Origin: Kribbella pittospori
GTDB lineage: Bacteria; Actinomycetota; Actinomycetes; Propionibacteriales; Kribbellaceae
Direction: 5' to 3'
Assembly (NCBI RefSeq): GCF_004331465.1
Contig: NZ_SJKB01000009.1
Location: 248,001 to 312,000, forward strand
Length of the DNA stretch: 64,000 nt
Below, in pieces: positions 1 through 8,977 of this stretch. The notes under the pieces are model-generated. The model was not told the origin of the DNA. It ran no database searches and saw only the letters and a program-made list of their open reading frames with translations. Made by a program: the position numbers and the translations under genes. How positions within the stretch are numbered: the first letter of the stretch is position 1; each line of letters starts with the position of its first letter.

Positions 1-48
1 CGCCTTGTCAGCCGGAGTCCCGAAATGCTTCCGCCGCCGTGCGAACAC
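1..48 (-). CDS. Start of an unidentified gene cut by the left edge
   Basis: Only the first 16 codons are present (VFARRRKHFGTPADKA, with GTG at 48), so no function can be given. Support is a TACCGT -10 box at 55-60 that ends 6 nt before the GTG, the same leaderless layout seen at many genes here. The basic N-terminus does not identify a family. The gene lies just downstream of the phosphoesterase on the same strand. Confidence 0.4.
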   Translation of the reverse strand, partial: MFARRRKHFGTPADKA

Positions 49-54
49 CTGTCG

Positions 55-60
55 ACGGTA
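55..60 (-). promoter_or_regulatory. Leaderless -10 box (TACCGT)
   Basis: TACCGT on the minus strand, 6 nt before the GTG at 48. It matches the TAnnnT plus 6-7 nt layout of leaderless actinobacterial transcripts. Confidence 0.35.
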
Positions 61-65
61 GCCGG

Positions 66-803
66 TCAGCCCTCCGCGCGGGGTCTGAACGCGTCCAGCG
101 CCTCGGTGTCGGAGTAGTTGGTCAGCAGGTACTCCTCCACCCACTCCTGCCGGCCTGGGTATGTCGACTCCGTCGTGATGCGCTCCGCGGCCTTGGCGGC
201 GTCCAGTGGTGCGCGGCGGAGTTGTACGCCGTCGGCGGTCAGCAACGCCCAGCTCGGGCCAGGAGCGCCGTACGGCATGCCGACGCTGCCGGCGTTGACC
301 ACCAGCCGCCGGTCTACCTGCCGGGCGAACGGCATGTGGGTGTGGCCGCACACCACCGTCCTGACGTCATCGGACAGCCCGGTGAAGACCTCGGCCCACC
401 GTGAGATCGGGCTGTCGACCAGCACCATCTCCTCGTCGTCCCGCGGCGTCGCGTGGCAGAAGAGCGCGTCCCCGATGGTCACGGTGGTCGGCAAGGAAGC
501 CAGCACCTCCACCTGGTCAGGCCGCAGCTGCTGCGCCGCCCACGGACTCACCGCATCCGGCGGCTCGCCGGTGAACGCGGCCCGGGCCATCTCCACCAGT
601 TCCCGGTCGGCGTTGCCCCGCACCCACACCACTCGGTCGCCCAGTGACGTCAGCAGGTCCAGAGTCTCGACCGGCTGCGGCCCACTGGCGATGTCCCCGG
701 CCAGCACGATCGCATCGGCCGACCGTACGTCGTCCTCCGCCAGCACCGCCTCCAGAGCGGGCAACACCCCGTGCACGTCAGCCAGCACCGCTATGCGTTC
801 CAT
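66..803 (-). CDS. Calcineurin-like metallophosphoesterase (YfcE/MPP superfamily)
   Basis: This 245-residue cytosolic protein is a predicted dinuclear-metal phosphodiesterase. All metal motifs are visible in order: LADVHG near residue 7, LAGD near 36, VRGNAD near 60, FCHATPRDD in the middle, and CGHTHMPF followed by NAGSVG toward the end. The start at 803 is chosen because MERIAVLADVHG opens the domain and a CAGACT -10-like box ends 6 nt upstream. Longer in-frame upstream sequence is arginine- and proline-rich and looks non-coding. The substrate cannot be told from sequence; relatives act on cyclic nucleotides, phosphodiesters or phosphoproteins. Confidence 0.9.
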   Translation of the reverse strand: MERIAVLADVHGVLPALEAVLAEDDVRSADAIVLAGDIASGPQPVETLDLLTSLGDRVVWVRGNADRELVEMARAAFTGEPPDAVSPWAAQQLRPDQVEVLASLPTTVTIGDALFCHATPRDDEEMVLVDSPISRWAEVFTGLSDDVRTVVCGHTHMPFARQVDRRLVVNAGSVGMPYGAPGPSWALLTADGVQLRRAPLDAAKAAERITTESTYPGRQEWVEEYLLTNYSDTEALDAFRPRAEG

Positions 804-809
804 GCCGCC

Positions 810-815
810 AGTCTG
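810..815 (-). promoter_or_regulatory. Probable leaderless -10 box (CAGACT)
   Basis: CAGACT on the minus strand, 6 nt before the ATG at 803. The first base departs from TAnnnT, but the same hexamer and spacing recur at 30191-30196. Confidence 0.4.
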
Positions 816-858
816 CCGCCAAACCCCTTGTCCCACAGGGGTATCTGCTCTCGGCAGA

Positions 859-2064
859 TCAGCGTCCGAGCGCGAGGGCCTTGTCCGTGGAGATGGATGT
901 GGCCAGCTCGCACGAACCGGTGTTGATCGCGCAGCGGATGATGGCGCTCTTGGTGCCGGGGTCCCCACCGCCGCCGGACGCGACCGCGACGAGCAGGAAG
1001 TGCTGGTCGTCCTCCGCCACAGTGCGGTGGAAGCAGCCCTTCCACTCCCGGATCACCTTGCCGGTGCGGGCATCCAGGGCCGTCTGCTTCAGGCTGCAGT
1101 AGCCGTCGCCGTAGTCCGGCTCACCGACCGCGACGGAACCGTCAGGAGTGAAGTCCGAGATCATGTTCTCGCAGGTCCGGAACAACTGCTTGCCGCTGGC
1201 GACCTCGACCACCGAGGAGCAACTGCCGCCGTCGTTGATCAACTGTGCCGACGCGGCCAGCTTGCCGTCGTCCGACACCGCCGTCGGTGAGGTGACTGTC
1301 GTGACCAGGTCCGGCGTCGCTGTCCCTGGTGCCCAGGTGTAGAGCTTCCAGCCACCTGACTCCGCGGCGCCGGCCCGGTAGTAGACCTTGCCGCCCACAT
1401 AGGAGAGCACCTGCAGGTTCCAGGCGTCCGGGAGCTTCAGCGACTTCACCGAGCCGAAGTTCTCGGCGTACAAGGTCCCGCCCTTGGTCGCGCGTCCCAG
1501 TGAGCTGATGCTCGCGGCCGCGTACGCCGCCATGGACTGGTCCGGTGCGGTGACCAGGGAGGACACGTTCGGAGTGTGCCGTACCTCGTCGCCAGGCCCC
1601 AGCTTCACGAGCTCGGTCCCGTCGTCGGCCAGAACCACTGCCAGTACGGCGGAATCGAGGCGACCGATGCCGACCACACCTCCACTGCCGGGGATCTTGG
1701 CGTCGTACCCAGCTCCGCCCAGGACGGTGCGGTCGATCAGGTAGGGCATCTGCGGAGCGCGGCCCTTGGGGAGCTTGGCGACGTTCAGCGTGATCGTGGT
1801 CGGACCGGACGACGTCACGGGTGCGCTGGACGGCGGCTTGGGGGAGACGACGGGTGTGGTCGACGGAGTCGCCGACGAAATCGGTGTGGGCGTCGCTGTT
1901 GGAGTGGGAGTGAGCGAGGCAGGGGACGGGCTGCCGCTGAGTGGGGCTGCGTCGGCTTGGGCGGCTTGAGGCCCCTGGCGGTAGGCGAGGGCGGCGCCGA
2001 TGGCGACCGCGGCGACCGCGATCGATGCGACCAGGGCCACCAGCCGGCCGTTCTTGTTCGGCAT
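859..2064 (-). CDS. Membrane-anchored extracytoplasmic protein, unknown function
   Basis: This 401-residue protein begins with a short basic segment and one hydrophobic helix (about residues 7-27). A Ser/Thr/Pro-rich linker (about 40-85) follows, then an extracytoplasmic domain with repeated beta-strand-like segments and several cysteines in its last third, probably disulfide-bonded. The start at 2064 is set by an AGGAG ribosome site 7 nt upstream. It is divergent from the Ser/Thr kinase gene at 2260, whose own C-terminus is extracytoplasmic, so a shared envelope role is possible. I do not recognise the family; a propeller-like sensor or carbohydrate-binding protein are guesses. Confidence 0.75.
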   Translation of the reverse strand: MPNKNGRLVALVASIAVAAVAIGAALAYRQGPQAAQADAAPLSGSPSPASLTPTPTATPTPISSATPSTTPVVSPKPPSSAPVTSSGPTTITLNVAKLPKGRAPQMPYLIDRTVLGGAGYDAKIPGSGGVVGIGRLDSAVLAVVLADDGTELVKLGPGDEVRHTPNVSSLVTAPDQSMAAYAAASISSLGRATKGGTLYAENFGSVKSLKLPDAWNLQVLSYVGGKVYYRAGAAESGGWKLYTWAPGTATPDLVTTVTSPTAVSDDGKLAASAQLINDGGSCSSVVEVASGKQLFRTCENMISDFTPDGSVAVGEPDYGDGYCSLKQTALDARTGKVIREWKGCFHRTVAEDDQHFLLVAVASGGGGDPGTKSAIIRCAINTGSCELATSISTDKALALGR

Positions 2065-2247
2065 CAGCGGACTCCTAACACTCTCGCTCCCCGCCCTCAT
2101 GATCCGAGGACAAGGGGTTCCGGGGATATGGGTGTGGCCACTTCGCAATCACCCGTCCCGTATCCACCCCGTTGTGACGCATCAATACGCCCATTAGTTC
2201 GCTCCGGCGATCTTGGGGTGCATGCCCTCGTCGCAGGAGCGATCGAG

Positions 2248-2253
2248 CATAAT
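2248..2253 (+). promoter_or_regulatory. Leaderless -10 box (CATAAT) of the kinase gene
   Basis: CATAAT is followed by 6 nt and the ATG at 2260. The best purine-rich motif upstream is too far away to serve as a ribosome site, which supports a leaderless transcript. Confidence 0.5.
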
Positions 2254-2259
2254 GCGTGC

Positions 2260-3672
2260 ATGGACCAGCCAGCGCGGATCGGCCGGTACGCCCTGGTCCG
2301 CCGGGTCGGTGCCGGTGGTTTCGCGACGGTTTGGCTGGCCCGGGACGAACAACTGGACGCCGAGGTCGCGGTCAAGATCCTGTCCGACCTGTGGGTCGAC
2401 GACGAGGACGTCCGCCGCCGGTTCCTGGCCGAGGGACGCTTTCTGCGCAAGGTCGACTCGCTGTACGTCGTCGGGGTGCACGACATCGGGGAGGCCGAGG
2501 ACGGACGCCCGTACATGGTTCTCACCTACGCCGACGGCGGGACGCTCGCGGACCGGATCAAGGCCGGATCGCTGGAACTCGGCGAAGCGGTCCGAGTCAT
2601 CACCGAGGTCGGCAAGGGCCTCAAGCACCTGCACACGCGTGGAGTTCTGCATCGCGATGTGAAGCCGGCCAACGTGCTGTTCCGCACCGAGCCGGGTGGT
2701 GACCGCGCGATGCTCGGCGACCTCGGTCTGGGTAAAGCGGTTCAGGACGTGTCCCAGCTGACCATGCCCGGCGGTACTCCGGCGTACGTCGCTCCCGAGC
2801 AGGTGCGCGGCGAGCGCCTGGACCACCGGGCGGACCTCTACTCGCTCGGAGCAGTTGCGTACGCCGCCTTCACCGGCCAAGCGCCCCATGGTGTGGCCAG
2901 CCTCGGTGCGGTGATGCAGATCGACTCACCGCCGCCGTCGATGACGACGCTGCGCGAGGACGTCTCGGACGCGATCGACGTCGTCGTACGCCGTGCACTC
3001 GAGCCGGACCGGGACAAGCGGTGGCCGGACCTGGACAGCTTCCTCAACGCGTTGCGGGAGGCCCACACCACCGGCAAGGTCCCGGTCGGACTGGTGCCGG
3101 CGGCGGAGATGCCGACGCCTGTGCCCAAGGCGGGCGACGTCGACCAGGAGACGGCTCTGGTCACCGCCAACGAGCCGACTGTCGCGGTTCCCCCGAAGCG
3201 GTCCGGCCGGTCCTGGGTGGTCGCCACCGTGCTGGCCGTCGTACTGGCAGCCGGCGGCGGGTACGGCGGCTACCGGTACGTCTTGAGCCGCCCGGTGAAG
3301 GTGGAGGCCAACGGACTGTCTGTCGAGGTCCCGCGCGAGTGGTCCCAGAAGGCACAGGCAGACACGCAGTTGCTGGTCGCCACCGAGACAGCCGGATGGC
3401 AGACGGATACGAGCGTCGAGGGTGTCTACCTCGGTCTGGTGGCCTCGTCGACACTGCCCACGAGCGCGACGGCGCCTGAGGGCTGTACGTCGCAGACTCC
3501 GGAGACCTCTGACACGACCGCCACCTTCCGATACAGCTGCAACAACGTGCCAACCGTTGTGGAGCAGTACCGGAAGGTGGACGACTCGACCCTGCTCCGG
3601 GTCCAGGTCCGTGAGGACAACCCGAAGAAGCGTCAGGAAGTGCTGGACTCGGCGAGCTACGAGAAGCCGTAG
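2260..3672 (+). CDS. Membrane-bound Ser/Thr protein kinase (PknB-type)
   Basis: A 470-residue Hanks-type kinase. Visible motifs are the glycine loop GAGGFATVW (17-25), lysine in VAVKIL (K39), HRDVKPANV (131-139), DLG replacing the usual DFG (154-156), and the APE motif YVAPEQ (177-182). A linker leads to one transmembrane helix (about 318-335) and a roughly 130-residue extracytoplasmic domain with two cysteines. No PASTA repeats are present, so the sensor domain is not the muropeptide-binding type. The start at 2260 is fixed by the CATAAT box. It should phosphorylate cytosolic targets in response to an envelope signal; the ligand is unknown. Confidence 0.93.
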   Translation: MDQPARIGRYALVRRVGAGGFATVWLARDEQLDAEVAVKILSDLWVDDEDVRRRFLAEGRFLRKVDSLYVVGVHDIGEAEDGRPYMVLTYADGGTLADRIKAGSLELGEAVRVITEVGKGLKHLHTRGVLHRDVKPANVLFRTEPGGDRAMLGDLGLGKAVQDVSQLTMPGGTPAYVAPEQVRGERLDHRADLYSLGAVAYAAFTGQAPHGVASLGAVMQIDSPPPSMTTLREDVSDAIDVVVRRALEPDRDKRWPDLDSFLNALREAHTTGKVPVGLVPAAEMPTPVPKAGDVDQETALVTANEPTVAVPPKRSGRSWVVATVLAVVLAAGGGYGGYRYVLSRPVKVEANGLSVEVPREWSQKAQADTQLLVATETAGWQTDTSVEGVYLGLVASSTLPTSATAPEGCTSQTPETSDTTATFRYSCNNVPTVVEQYRKVDDSTLLRVQVREDNPKKRQEVLDSASYEKP

Positions 3673-3691
3673 TGTCCTGAGTCGGACACTA
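3670..3691. terminator. Bidirectional hairpin between convergent genes
   Basis: TAGTGTCC, a 6-nt loop, then GGACACTA. The 8-bp stem overlaps the stop codons of both convergent genes (kinase ending 3672, secreted protein ending 3689). There is no T-tract. Confidence 0.5.
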
Positions 3692-4630
3692 GGGGACCAG
3701 GGACGTCAGGGACGAGATCGAGGCCTTGTGCAGCCGCGGGATCACGTTGAGGGTGGCCGGGTCCGAGGCGTAGAGGTGTGAGCCGGACTCGTAGACCAGG
3801 TACGCCGTTCCGTTGTATTCGGTGATGCCCTCGGTCATGCTCGGCGCCCGGAAGCAGCTGAGTGCGGCCGCATCCAGATCCTTCTGGCCACGCTTGACGA
3901 CGTACAGGTTGCTGCGGTTCCCGCGCCCGTACGACGTGCTGTAGATGAAGTGGTTGGCGGTGACGGTCAGACCCTGCGTCTTGGTCGGCACCTCCCACGC
4001 GCCGGCCACTGTGGTCAGCGTGCCGTCGTCGGCGATCTTGTACTCGTACATGGTCCCGCGGCCGGTGTCGTTGAACGTCCCGGAGAACAGCGAGTCGCCG
4101 TAGCTGCCGATGAACGACGAGCCGGCCACGTCCCGCGCGGTCCCGACCTGCGCGAGGTACGGCGTACCCGCTGCCTTCATGGCGTCGCGCAGCGAGGTCA
4201 GGCTGTACTTGCGGATGCTGCTGCCCGCGCCGGACACGAACGCCCAGCCCTTGCTGACGGTGATGCCGCCGACATGCGACTCGGCGATCGCGACCACCCC
4301 GACGGTCGATCCGGTGCCCGGGTCGATGCCGTAGATCTGTGAGTCCGCACCGGCGCGGTACGAACCGACCAGCAGCAGGTTCTTGCCGGAGCCGTCCCAG
4401 TTGTACCAAGTGCCCGCGCCCTGTGGGGTGTAGGTGCTCAGGTTGGGGATGCTCGCGCTGTTGCTGAACCGGGCGTCGTACTTCTTCGACGCGGACGGAC
4501 CGTCGTAGAAGGTCGCGCCGCCGGTGGTGGCGGTGTCGCAGGTGATTGCGGCACTGGCGGGCAGTGCGGCGGCGAGTGCGGCCGCGGACGTGACGACGGC
4601 GGTCAGGATGGCGAGGGGGCGACGGGCCAT
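3689..4630 (-). CDS. Secreted propeller-like protein, unknown function
   Basis: A 313-residue protein with a Sec signal peptide (MARRPLAILTAVV... ending PASA, cleavage near residue 27). The mature part has repeated short strand-rich segments with Gly/Asp turns and motifs such as YGIDPGTGS, consistent with a beta-propeller. GAGG lies about 9 nt before the ATG at 4630. Two cysteines (near residues 30 and 260) could form a disulfide. It is divergent from the M20 peptidase and convergent with the kinase. No catalytic motif was recognised; binding of glycan or another cell-surface ligand is possible. Confidence 0.75.
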   Translation of the reverse strand: MARRPLAILTAVVTSAAALAAALPASAAITCDTATTGGATFYDGPSASKKYDARFSNSASIPNLSTYTPQGAGTWYNWDGSGKNLLLVGSYRAGADSQIYGIDPGTGSTVGVVAIAESHVGGITVSKGWAFVSGAGSSIRKYSLTSLRDAMKAAGTPYLAQVGTARDVAGSSFIGSYGDSLFSGTFNDTGRGTMYEYKIADDGTLTTVAGAWEVPTKTQGLTVTANHFIYSTSYGRGNRSNLYVVKRGQKDLDAAALSCFRAPSMTEGITEYNGTAYLVYESGSHLYASDPATLNVIPRLHKASISSLTSLVP

Positions 4631-4750
4631 GAGTGAGATCCTCTTCGGTCGGGCGGAAACCTACGAGGGGTCCAGGGTATGACGACAATCAGTAACATGA
4701 CCAGACAACGGCCACAGCATTCCGGGCGGCGGGTGCGCGAACGGACGCCG

Positions 4751-4756
4751 TACGGT
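4751..4756 (+). promoter_or_regulatory. Leaderless -10 box (TACGGT) of the M20 peptidase gene
   Basis: TACGGT, 6 nt, then the ATG at 4763. It decides the start over an in-frame ATG 84 nt upstream. Confidence 0.5.
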
Positions 4757-4762
4757 AGGCGC

Positions 4763-6097
4763 ATGACCGATCTGTCCGCGGCGATCGACCGCGTTCTGCC
4801 CAGTGTCCGTGCCGACCTCGAGGACCTCATCCGGATCCCGTCGGTCAGCTACGAACCCGCCCGCGCGGCCGACGTCCAGCGCTCCGCCGAGGCGACCGCG
4901 GCCCTGTTCGAGGCCGAGGGGTTCACGGTGAAGATCGTCCGGGCCGGCGACGGCGCGCCCGCGGTGATCGCGAAGAAGGCCGCGCCGGCCGGCAAGCCGA
5001 CCGTGCTGCTGTACGCGCACCACGACGTCCAGCCGACCGGACCGGTCGACCAGTGGACCTCGGACCCGTTCGTGCCGACAGAGCGCGGCGACCGGCTGTA
5101 CGGCCGGGGTGCCGCCGACGACAAGGCCGGCATCGCCGCACACCTGGCCGCCGTACGGGCCTTCGGCAACGATCTGCCGGTGGGCCTGACCGTGTTCGTC
5201 GAGGGCGAGGAGGAGATCGGCTCGCCGACCCTGCTGCAGTTGCTGGACGAGTACTCCGAGGAGCTCGCCGCTGACGCGATCGTGATCGCCGACTCGGGCA
5301 ACTGGGACGTCGGGCGGCCGGCGCTGACCGTGTCGCTGCGCGGCTTGGTCGAGGCGTACGTCGAGGTGCGGACGCTCGATCACGCGGTCCACTCGGGGTT
5401 GTTCGGTGGACCGATCCCGGACGCGTTGTCGACGTTGTGCCGGCTGCTGGCCACCCTGCACGACGACAAGGGTGACGTCGCGGTGGACGGGTTGCACGCT
5501 TCGCGGGCGGCGGATGTGGACTATCCCGAAGCGCGGCTGCGGGCCGAGTCGAGTGTGCTGGATTCCGTCCGGCTGACCGGTTCGGGTTCGCTTGTCGATC
5601 GTCTGTGGACCAGGCCGTCGATCGCCGTACTGGGTATCGACGCGCCGTCCGTGGCGGAGGCCAGCAACACGCTGGTGCCGGTCGCGCGGGCCAAGGTGAG
5701 CTTGCGGGTCGCGCCGGGCGACGACGCGATCAAAGCGAGCGCGGCACTGAAGGAGCACCTCGAGAACCACGCGCCATGGGGTGCGCAGGTCACCGTCACC
5801 GAGGGACAGACCGGCCAGCCCTGCAGCGTGAACGCGCGCGGCGCGGGGTACGAAGCGGCCCGGTCCGCCTTCCACACGGCGTGGGGTGTCGAGCCGATCG
5901 ACATGGGGATGGGCGGTTCGATCCCGTTCATCGCGGAGTTCCAGCAGACCTTCCCGGAGGCCTCGATCCTGGTCACCGGCGTGGAGGATCCGGACACCCG
6001 CGCCCACGGAATCGACGAGGGCCTGCACCTCGCCGAGTTCAGCAAGGTGTGTCTCGCCGAGGCGCTTCTCCTTCAGAACCTGGCCGAGAACGCCTGA
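4763..6097 (+). CDS. M20-family dipeptidase/metallopeptidase
   Basis: A 444-residue zinc-dependent peptidase of the M20 family, the size usual for actinobacterial M20 dipeptidases. Metal and catalytic motifs are present: AHHDVQPTG (H86-H87-D88), GRGAADDKAG (bridging Asp near 120), EGEEEIGS (near 152, general base plus metal ligand) and IADSGNW. The dimerisation lid follows, with HSGLFGG. It likely cleaves di- or short peptides in the cytosol, since no signal peptide is present. The leaderless box at 4751-4756 sets the start. Confidence 0.92.
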   Translation: MTDLSAAIDRVLPSVRADLEDLIRIPSVSYEPARAADVQRSAEATAALFEAEGFTVKIVRAGDGAPAVIAKKAAPAGKPTVLLYAHHDVQPTGPVDQWTSDPFVPTERGDRLYGRGAADDKAGIAAHLAAVRAFGNDLPVGLTVFVEGEEEIGSPTLLQLLDEYSEELAADAIVIADSGNWDVGRPALTVSLRGLVEAYVEVRTLDHAVHSGLFGGPIPDALSTLCRLLATLHDDKGDVAVDGLHASRAADVDYPEARLRAESSVLDSVRLTGSGSLVDRLWTRPSIAVLGIDAPSVAEASNTLVPVARAKVSLRVAPGDDAIKASAALKEHLENHAPWGAQVTVTEGQTGQPCSVNARGAGYEAARSAFHTAWGVEPIDMGMGGSIPFIAEFQQTFPEASILVTGVEDPDTRAHGIDEGLHLAEFSKVCLAEALLLQNLAENA

Positions 6098-6161
6098 AAT
6101 CGTGGGACACAACCTGACCACGACCCGATGACCGGGCTTTCCGGCGACCCAGTGTTTGGCA

Positions 6162-6167
6162 TAGGTT
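6162..6167 (+). promoter_or_regulatory. Leaderless -10 box (TAGGTT) of pntAA
   Basis: TAGGTT, 7 nt, then GTG at 6175; no Shine-Dalgarno sequence is present. Confidence 0.5.
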
Positions 6168-6174
6168 TCGGCGA

Positions 6175-7299
6175 GTGAAGATCGCAGTCGTACGGGAGAC
6201 CAGACCGGCGGAGCGCCGGGTCGCGCTGGTGCCGGAACAAGTCGCGAAACTCATCGAGCTCGGCTACGAGGTGGCGGTCGAGCCGGCCGCCGGCGAACGG
6301 GCCCTGTACTCCGACGACCAGTACCGCGACGCCGGTGCCGAGGTCGCCTGGGGCGCCGACCACGCGGCCACCATCGTGACGTCGGTGCAACCGTTGGAGC
6401 GGGAACGCCTGCAGCGGCTGCACGCCGGTACGGCGCTGATGTCGTTCCTGCCGACGAATCCGCCGGATGTGGTCCGCACCGCAACCACGGCGAAGCTCAC
6501 CGCGTTCGCGATGGAGCTCGTGCCGCGGATCTCTCGGGCCCAGTCGATGGACGCGCTGTCCTCCCAGGCGCTGGTCGCCGGGTACCGCGCCGCGATCGTG
6601 GCGGCCGAGCGGCTGCCACGGTTCTTCCCGCTGAACATGACCGCGGCGGGCACTGTGCCGCCGGCCCAGGTCCTGGTCCTCGGCGCCGGCGTCGCCGGCC
6701 TGCAGGCCATCGCGACCGCCAAGCGGCTCGGCGCCGTCGTCAGGGCGTACGACGTCCGCACCGCGGCCGCCGAGGAGATCGCCTCGATGGGTGCGCAGCC
6801 GATCGAGCTCGAGCTCGGCACGCTGGACGGCCCCGGCGGGTACGCCCGCGAGATGACGCCGGAGCGGGCCCAGCTCCAGCGTGAGCTGCTGACCCCGTTC
6901 GTCGCCGCCGCGGACGCGCTGATCACGACGGCCGCCGTGCCCGGGCGGACCGCGCCGATCCTGGTGTCGCGGGCGATGGTCGAGCAGATGAAGCCCGGCT
7001 CCGTCGTCGTCGACCTGGCCTCCGAGCAGGGCGGCAACGTCGAGGGCTCGGTGGCCGGCACCGAGCTCACCATCGGCAGCGCGCTGGTCTGGGGCGGCGC
7101 GAACGTCGCCAGCCAGATGGCCGGACCGGCCAGCCGGCTCTACGGTCAGAACATCGCGAACCTGATCCGCCTGATGACCCGGAACGCCTCGTTCGATCCG
7201 GACTTCAACGACGAGATCGTCCGCGGCTGCTGCGTCACCCACGACGGCAGCGTCTTGCACGAGCCGACCCGCGAGCTCCTGAAAGGACAGGGCCTGTGA
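6175..7299 (+). CDS. pntAA: NAD(P) transhydrogenase subunit alpha, soluble part
   Basis: A 374-residue domain-I subunit of the proton-translocating NAD(P)+ transhydrogenase. It binds NAD(H) and exchanges hydride with the NADP(H) subunit at the membrane. The N-terminal alanine dehydrogenase/PNT domain starts KIAVVRETRPAERRVALVP, and the NAD-binding Rossmann loop VLGAGVAGLQA lies near residues 167-177. It lacks the transmembrane part, which the next gene encodes: the three-gene split form. Its stop overlaps the pntAB start by 4 nt (GTGA), so translation is probably coupled. Confidence 0.96.
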   Translation: MKIAVVRETRPAERRVALVPEQVAKLIELGYEVAVEPAAGERALYSDDQYRDAGAEVAWGADHAATIVTSVQPLERERLQRLHAGTALMSFLPTNPPDVVRTATTAKLTAFAMELVPRISRAQSMDALSSQALVAGYRAAIVAAERLPRFFPLNMTAAGTVPPAQVLVLGAGVAGLQAIATAKRLGAVVRAYDVRTAAAEEIASMGAQPIELELGTLDGPGGYAREMTPERAQLQRELLTPFVAAADALITTAAVPGRTAPILVSRAMVEQMKPGSVVVDLASEQGGNVEGSVAGTELTIGSALVWGGANVASQMAGPASRLYGQNIANLIRLMTRNASFDPDFNDEIVRGCCVTHDGSVLHEPTRELLKGQGL

Positions 7300-7601
7300 C
7301 CGAGTCCATCGCGCTGCTGACGATCTTCGTCCTTGCGGCGTTCGTCGGTGTCGAGGTGATCAGCAAGGTCTCGTCGACCCTGCACACCCCGCTGATGTCC
7401 GGCGCGAACGCCATCCACGGCGTCATCCTGGTCGGCGCCATCATCGTCACCGGGCAGGCCGACTCCGCGATCGTGGTGGTTGTCGGACTGCTGGCCGTCG
7501 TACTCGCGACCGTCAACATGGTCGGCGGGTTCGTGGTCACCGACCGGATGCTGCAGATGTTCAAAGGCCCGGGGGCTCGCAAGAAGGAGCTGCGCAAGTG
7601 A
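7296..7601 (+). CDS. pntAB: NAD(P) transhydrogenase subunit alpha, membrane part
   Basis: A 101-residue integral membrane protein with about three hydrophobic helices and the conserved segment GANAIHGVILVGAI. It supplies the alpha-side helices of the proton channel (domain II). It overlaps its neighbours by 4 nt on each side (GTGA both times), a tightly coupled operon. Confidence 0.94.
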   Translation: MTESIALLTIFVLAAFVGVEVISKVSSTLHTPLMSGANAIHGVILVGAIIVTGQADSAIVVVVGLLAVVLATVNMVGGFVVTDRMLQMFKGPGARKKELRK

Positions 7602-8968
7602 TCCCCACCTGGGCCCAGATCGGTTACCTGGTCGCCGCGGTCTGCTTCATCGTCGCGCTGAAGGCGCTGTCGTCGCCGCGCAGCGCCCGGGCCGGCAACC
7701 TGCTCGGTGCCGCCGGGGCGGTGCTCGCCGTCATCATCACCTTCGTCGCCTACAAGCCCGATCACCTGACGCCGATCCTGATCGCGCTGGCGGCCGGCAC
7801 GGTCGTCGGTGTGGTCGGGTCGCGCCGGGTGCAGATGACGCACATGCCGCAGCTCGTTGCCCTGTTCAACGGTGTCGGCGGTGGCGCGGCCGCGCTGGTC
7901 GCGTTGATGGAGCTCGGCGAGGTCAGCGACGACGCGACGGTGGCGGCCATCGCGACAGCGTTCACCATCCTGGTCGGTGCGGTCAGCTTCTCCGGCTCGA
8001 TCGTGACGTTCGCCAAACTGCAGGAACTGATGACCACCCGGCCGGTGACGTTCCCCGGTCTGCCGGTGCTCTTCATCGCCTCGATCATCGGCGGGATCGT
8101 GCTGGCCGGCTGGCTCGTCTCCGATCCGCGCGTGTGGGTCGGCGTACTGCTCTGCCTGGTCGGTCTTGCGGTCGGCGTGATGCTGGTGCTGCCTGTGGGC
8201 GGTGCCGACGTACCGATCGTCATCTCGCTGCTGAACGCCTTCACCGGCCTCACTGTGGCCGCGGGCGGCTACGTGCTCGGCAACACCCTGCTGCTGGTGG
8301 CCGGCACGCTGGTCGGCGCCGCCGGTACGTTGCTGACCAAGCTGATGGCCGACGCCATGGGCCGGTCCGTCTTCAACATCCTCTTCGGCGCCGTGCGAGG
8401 CGGGTCGACTCTTGGCGGCGGTACGGCGTCCGAGCGGCCGGTCATCTCCGGTGGCGCGGAGGACGTCGCGATCCTGCTCGGGTACGCGAACAAGGTCATC
8501 ATCGTGCCCGGGTACGGGCTGGCCGTTGCGCAGGCCCAGCACACCCTTCGCGACCTGGTCGACGAGCTGCAGAGCCGCGGCGTGAAGGTTGACTACGCGA
8601 TCCACCCGGTGGCCGGCCGGATGCCTGGCCACATGAACGTGCTGCTGGCCGAGGCCCAGGTCCCGTACGACCAGTTGCGCGAGATGGACGACATCAACGG
8701 CGACTTCAAGTCGACGGACGTCGTCCTGGTGGTAGGCGCCAACGACGTCGTCAACCCGGCCGCCCGGAACACGCCCAGCGCCCCGATCTACGGCATGCCG
8801 ATCCTGAACGCCGACGAGGCGCAGCGGGTGATCTTCCTCAAGCGCTCAATGCGGCCCGGATTCGCCGGCATCGAGAACGAACTCCTCTACGACCCCCGGA
8901 CCACCCTGCTGTTCGGCGACGCCCGCGAGTCCCTCACCAAGCTGCTGGCCGCGCTGAAGACCGTCTGA
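7598..8968 (+). CDS. pntB: NAD(P) transhydrogenase subunit beta
   Basis: A 456-residue protein with about nine membrane helices in the first 270 residues, followed by the NADP(H)-binding domain III. Landmarks are GYGLAVAQAQHT (near 307), GRMPGHMNVLLAEA, GANDVVNPAA and a C-terminal YDPRTTLLFGDA. The complex uses the proton gradient to make NADPH from NADH. GTG start at 7598. Confidence 0.96.
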   Translation: MIPTWAQIGYLVAAVCFIVALKALSSPRSARAGNLLGAAGAVLAVIITFVAYKPDHLTPILIALAAGTVVGVVGSRRVQMTHMPQLVALFNGVGGGAAALVALMELGEVSDDATVAAIATAFTILVGAVSFSGSIVTFAKLQELMTTRPVTFPGLPVLFIASIIGGIVLAGWLVSDPRVWVGVLLCLVGLAVGVMLVLPVGGADVPIVISLLNAFTGLTVAAGGYVLGNTLLLVAGTLVGAAGTLLTKLMADAMGRSVFNILFGAVRGGSTLGGGTASERPVISGGAEDVAILLGYANKVIIVPGYGLAVAQAQHTLRDLVDELQSRGVKVDYAIHPVAGRMPGHMNVLLAEAQVPYDQLREMDDINGDFKSTDVVLVVGANDVVNPAARNTPSAPIYGMPILNADEAQRVIFLKRSMRPGFAGIENELLYDPRTTLLFGDARESLTKLLAALKTV

Positions 8969-8977
8969 CCGGAGCGG

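Noticed and set aside
4661..6121. 486-codon minus-strand ORF opposite the M20 peptidase
   Set aside because: Arg/Gly/Val-rich product with no motif; the plus strand carries complete M20 motifs. It is an antisense artefact of high GC.
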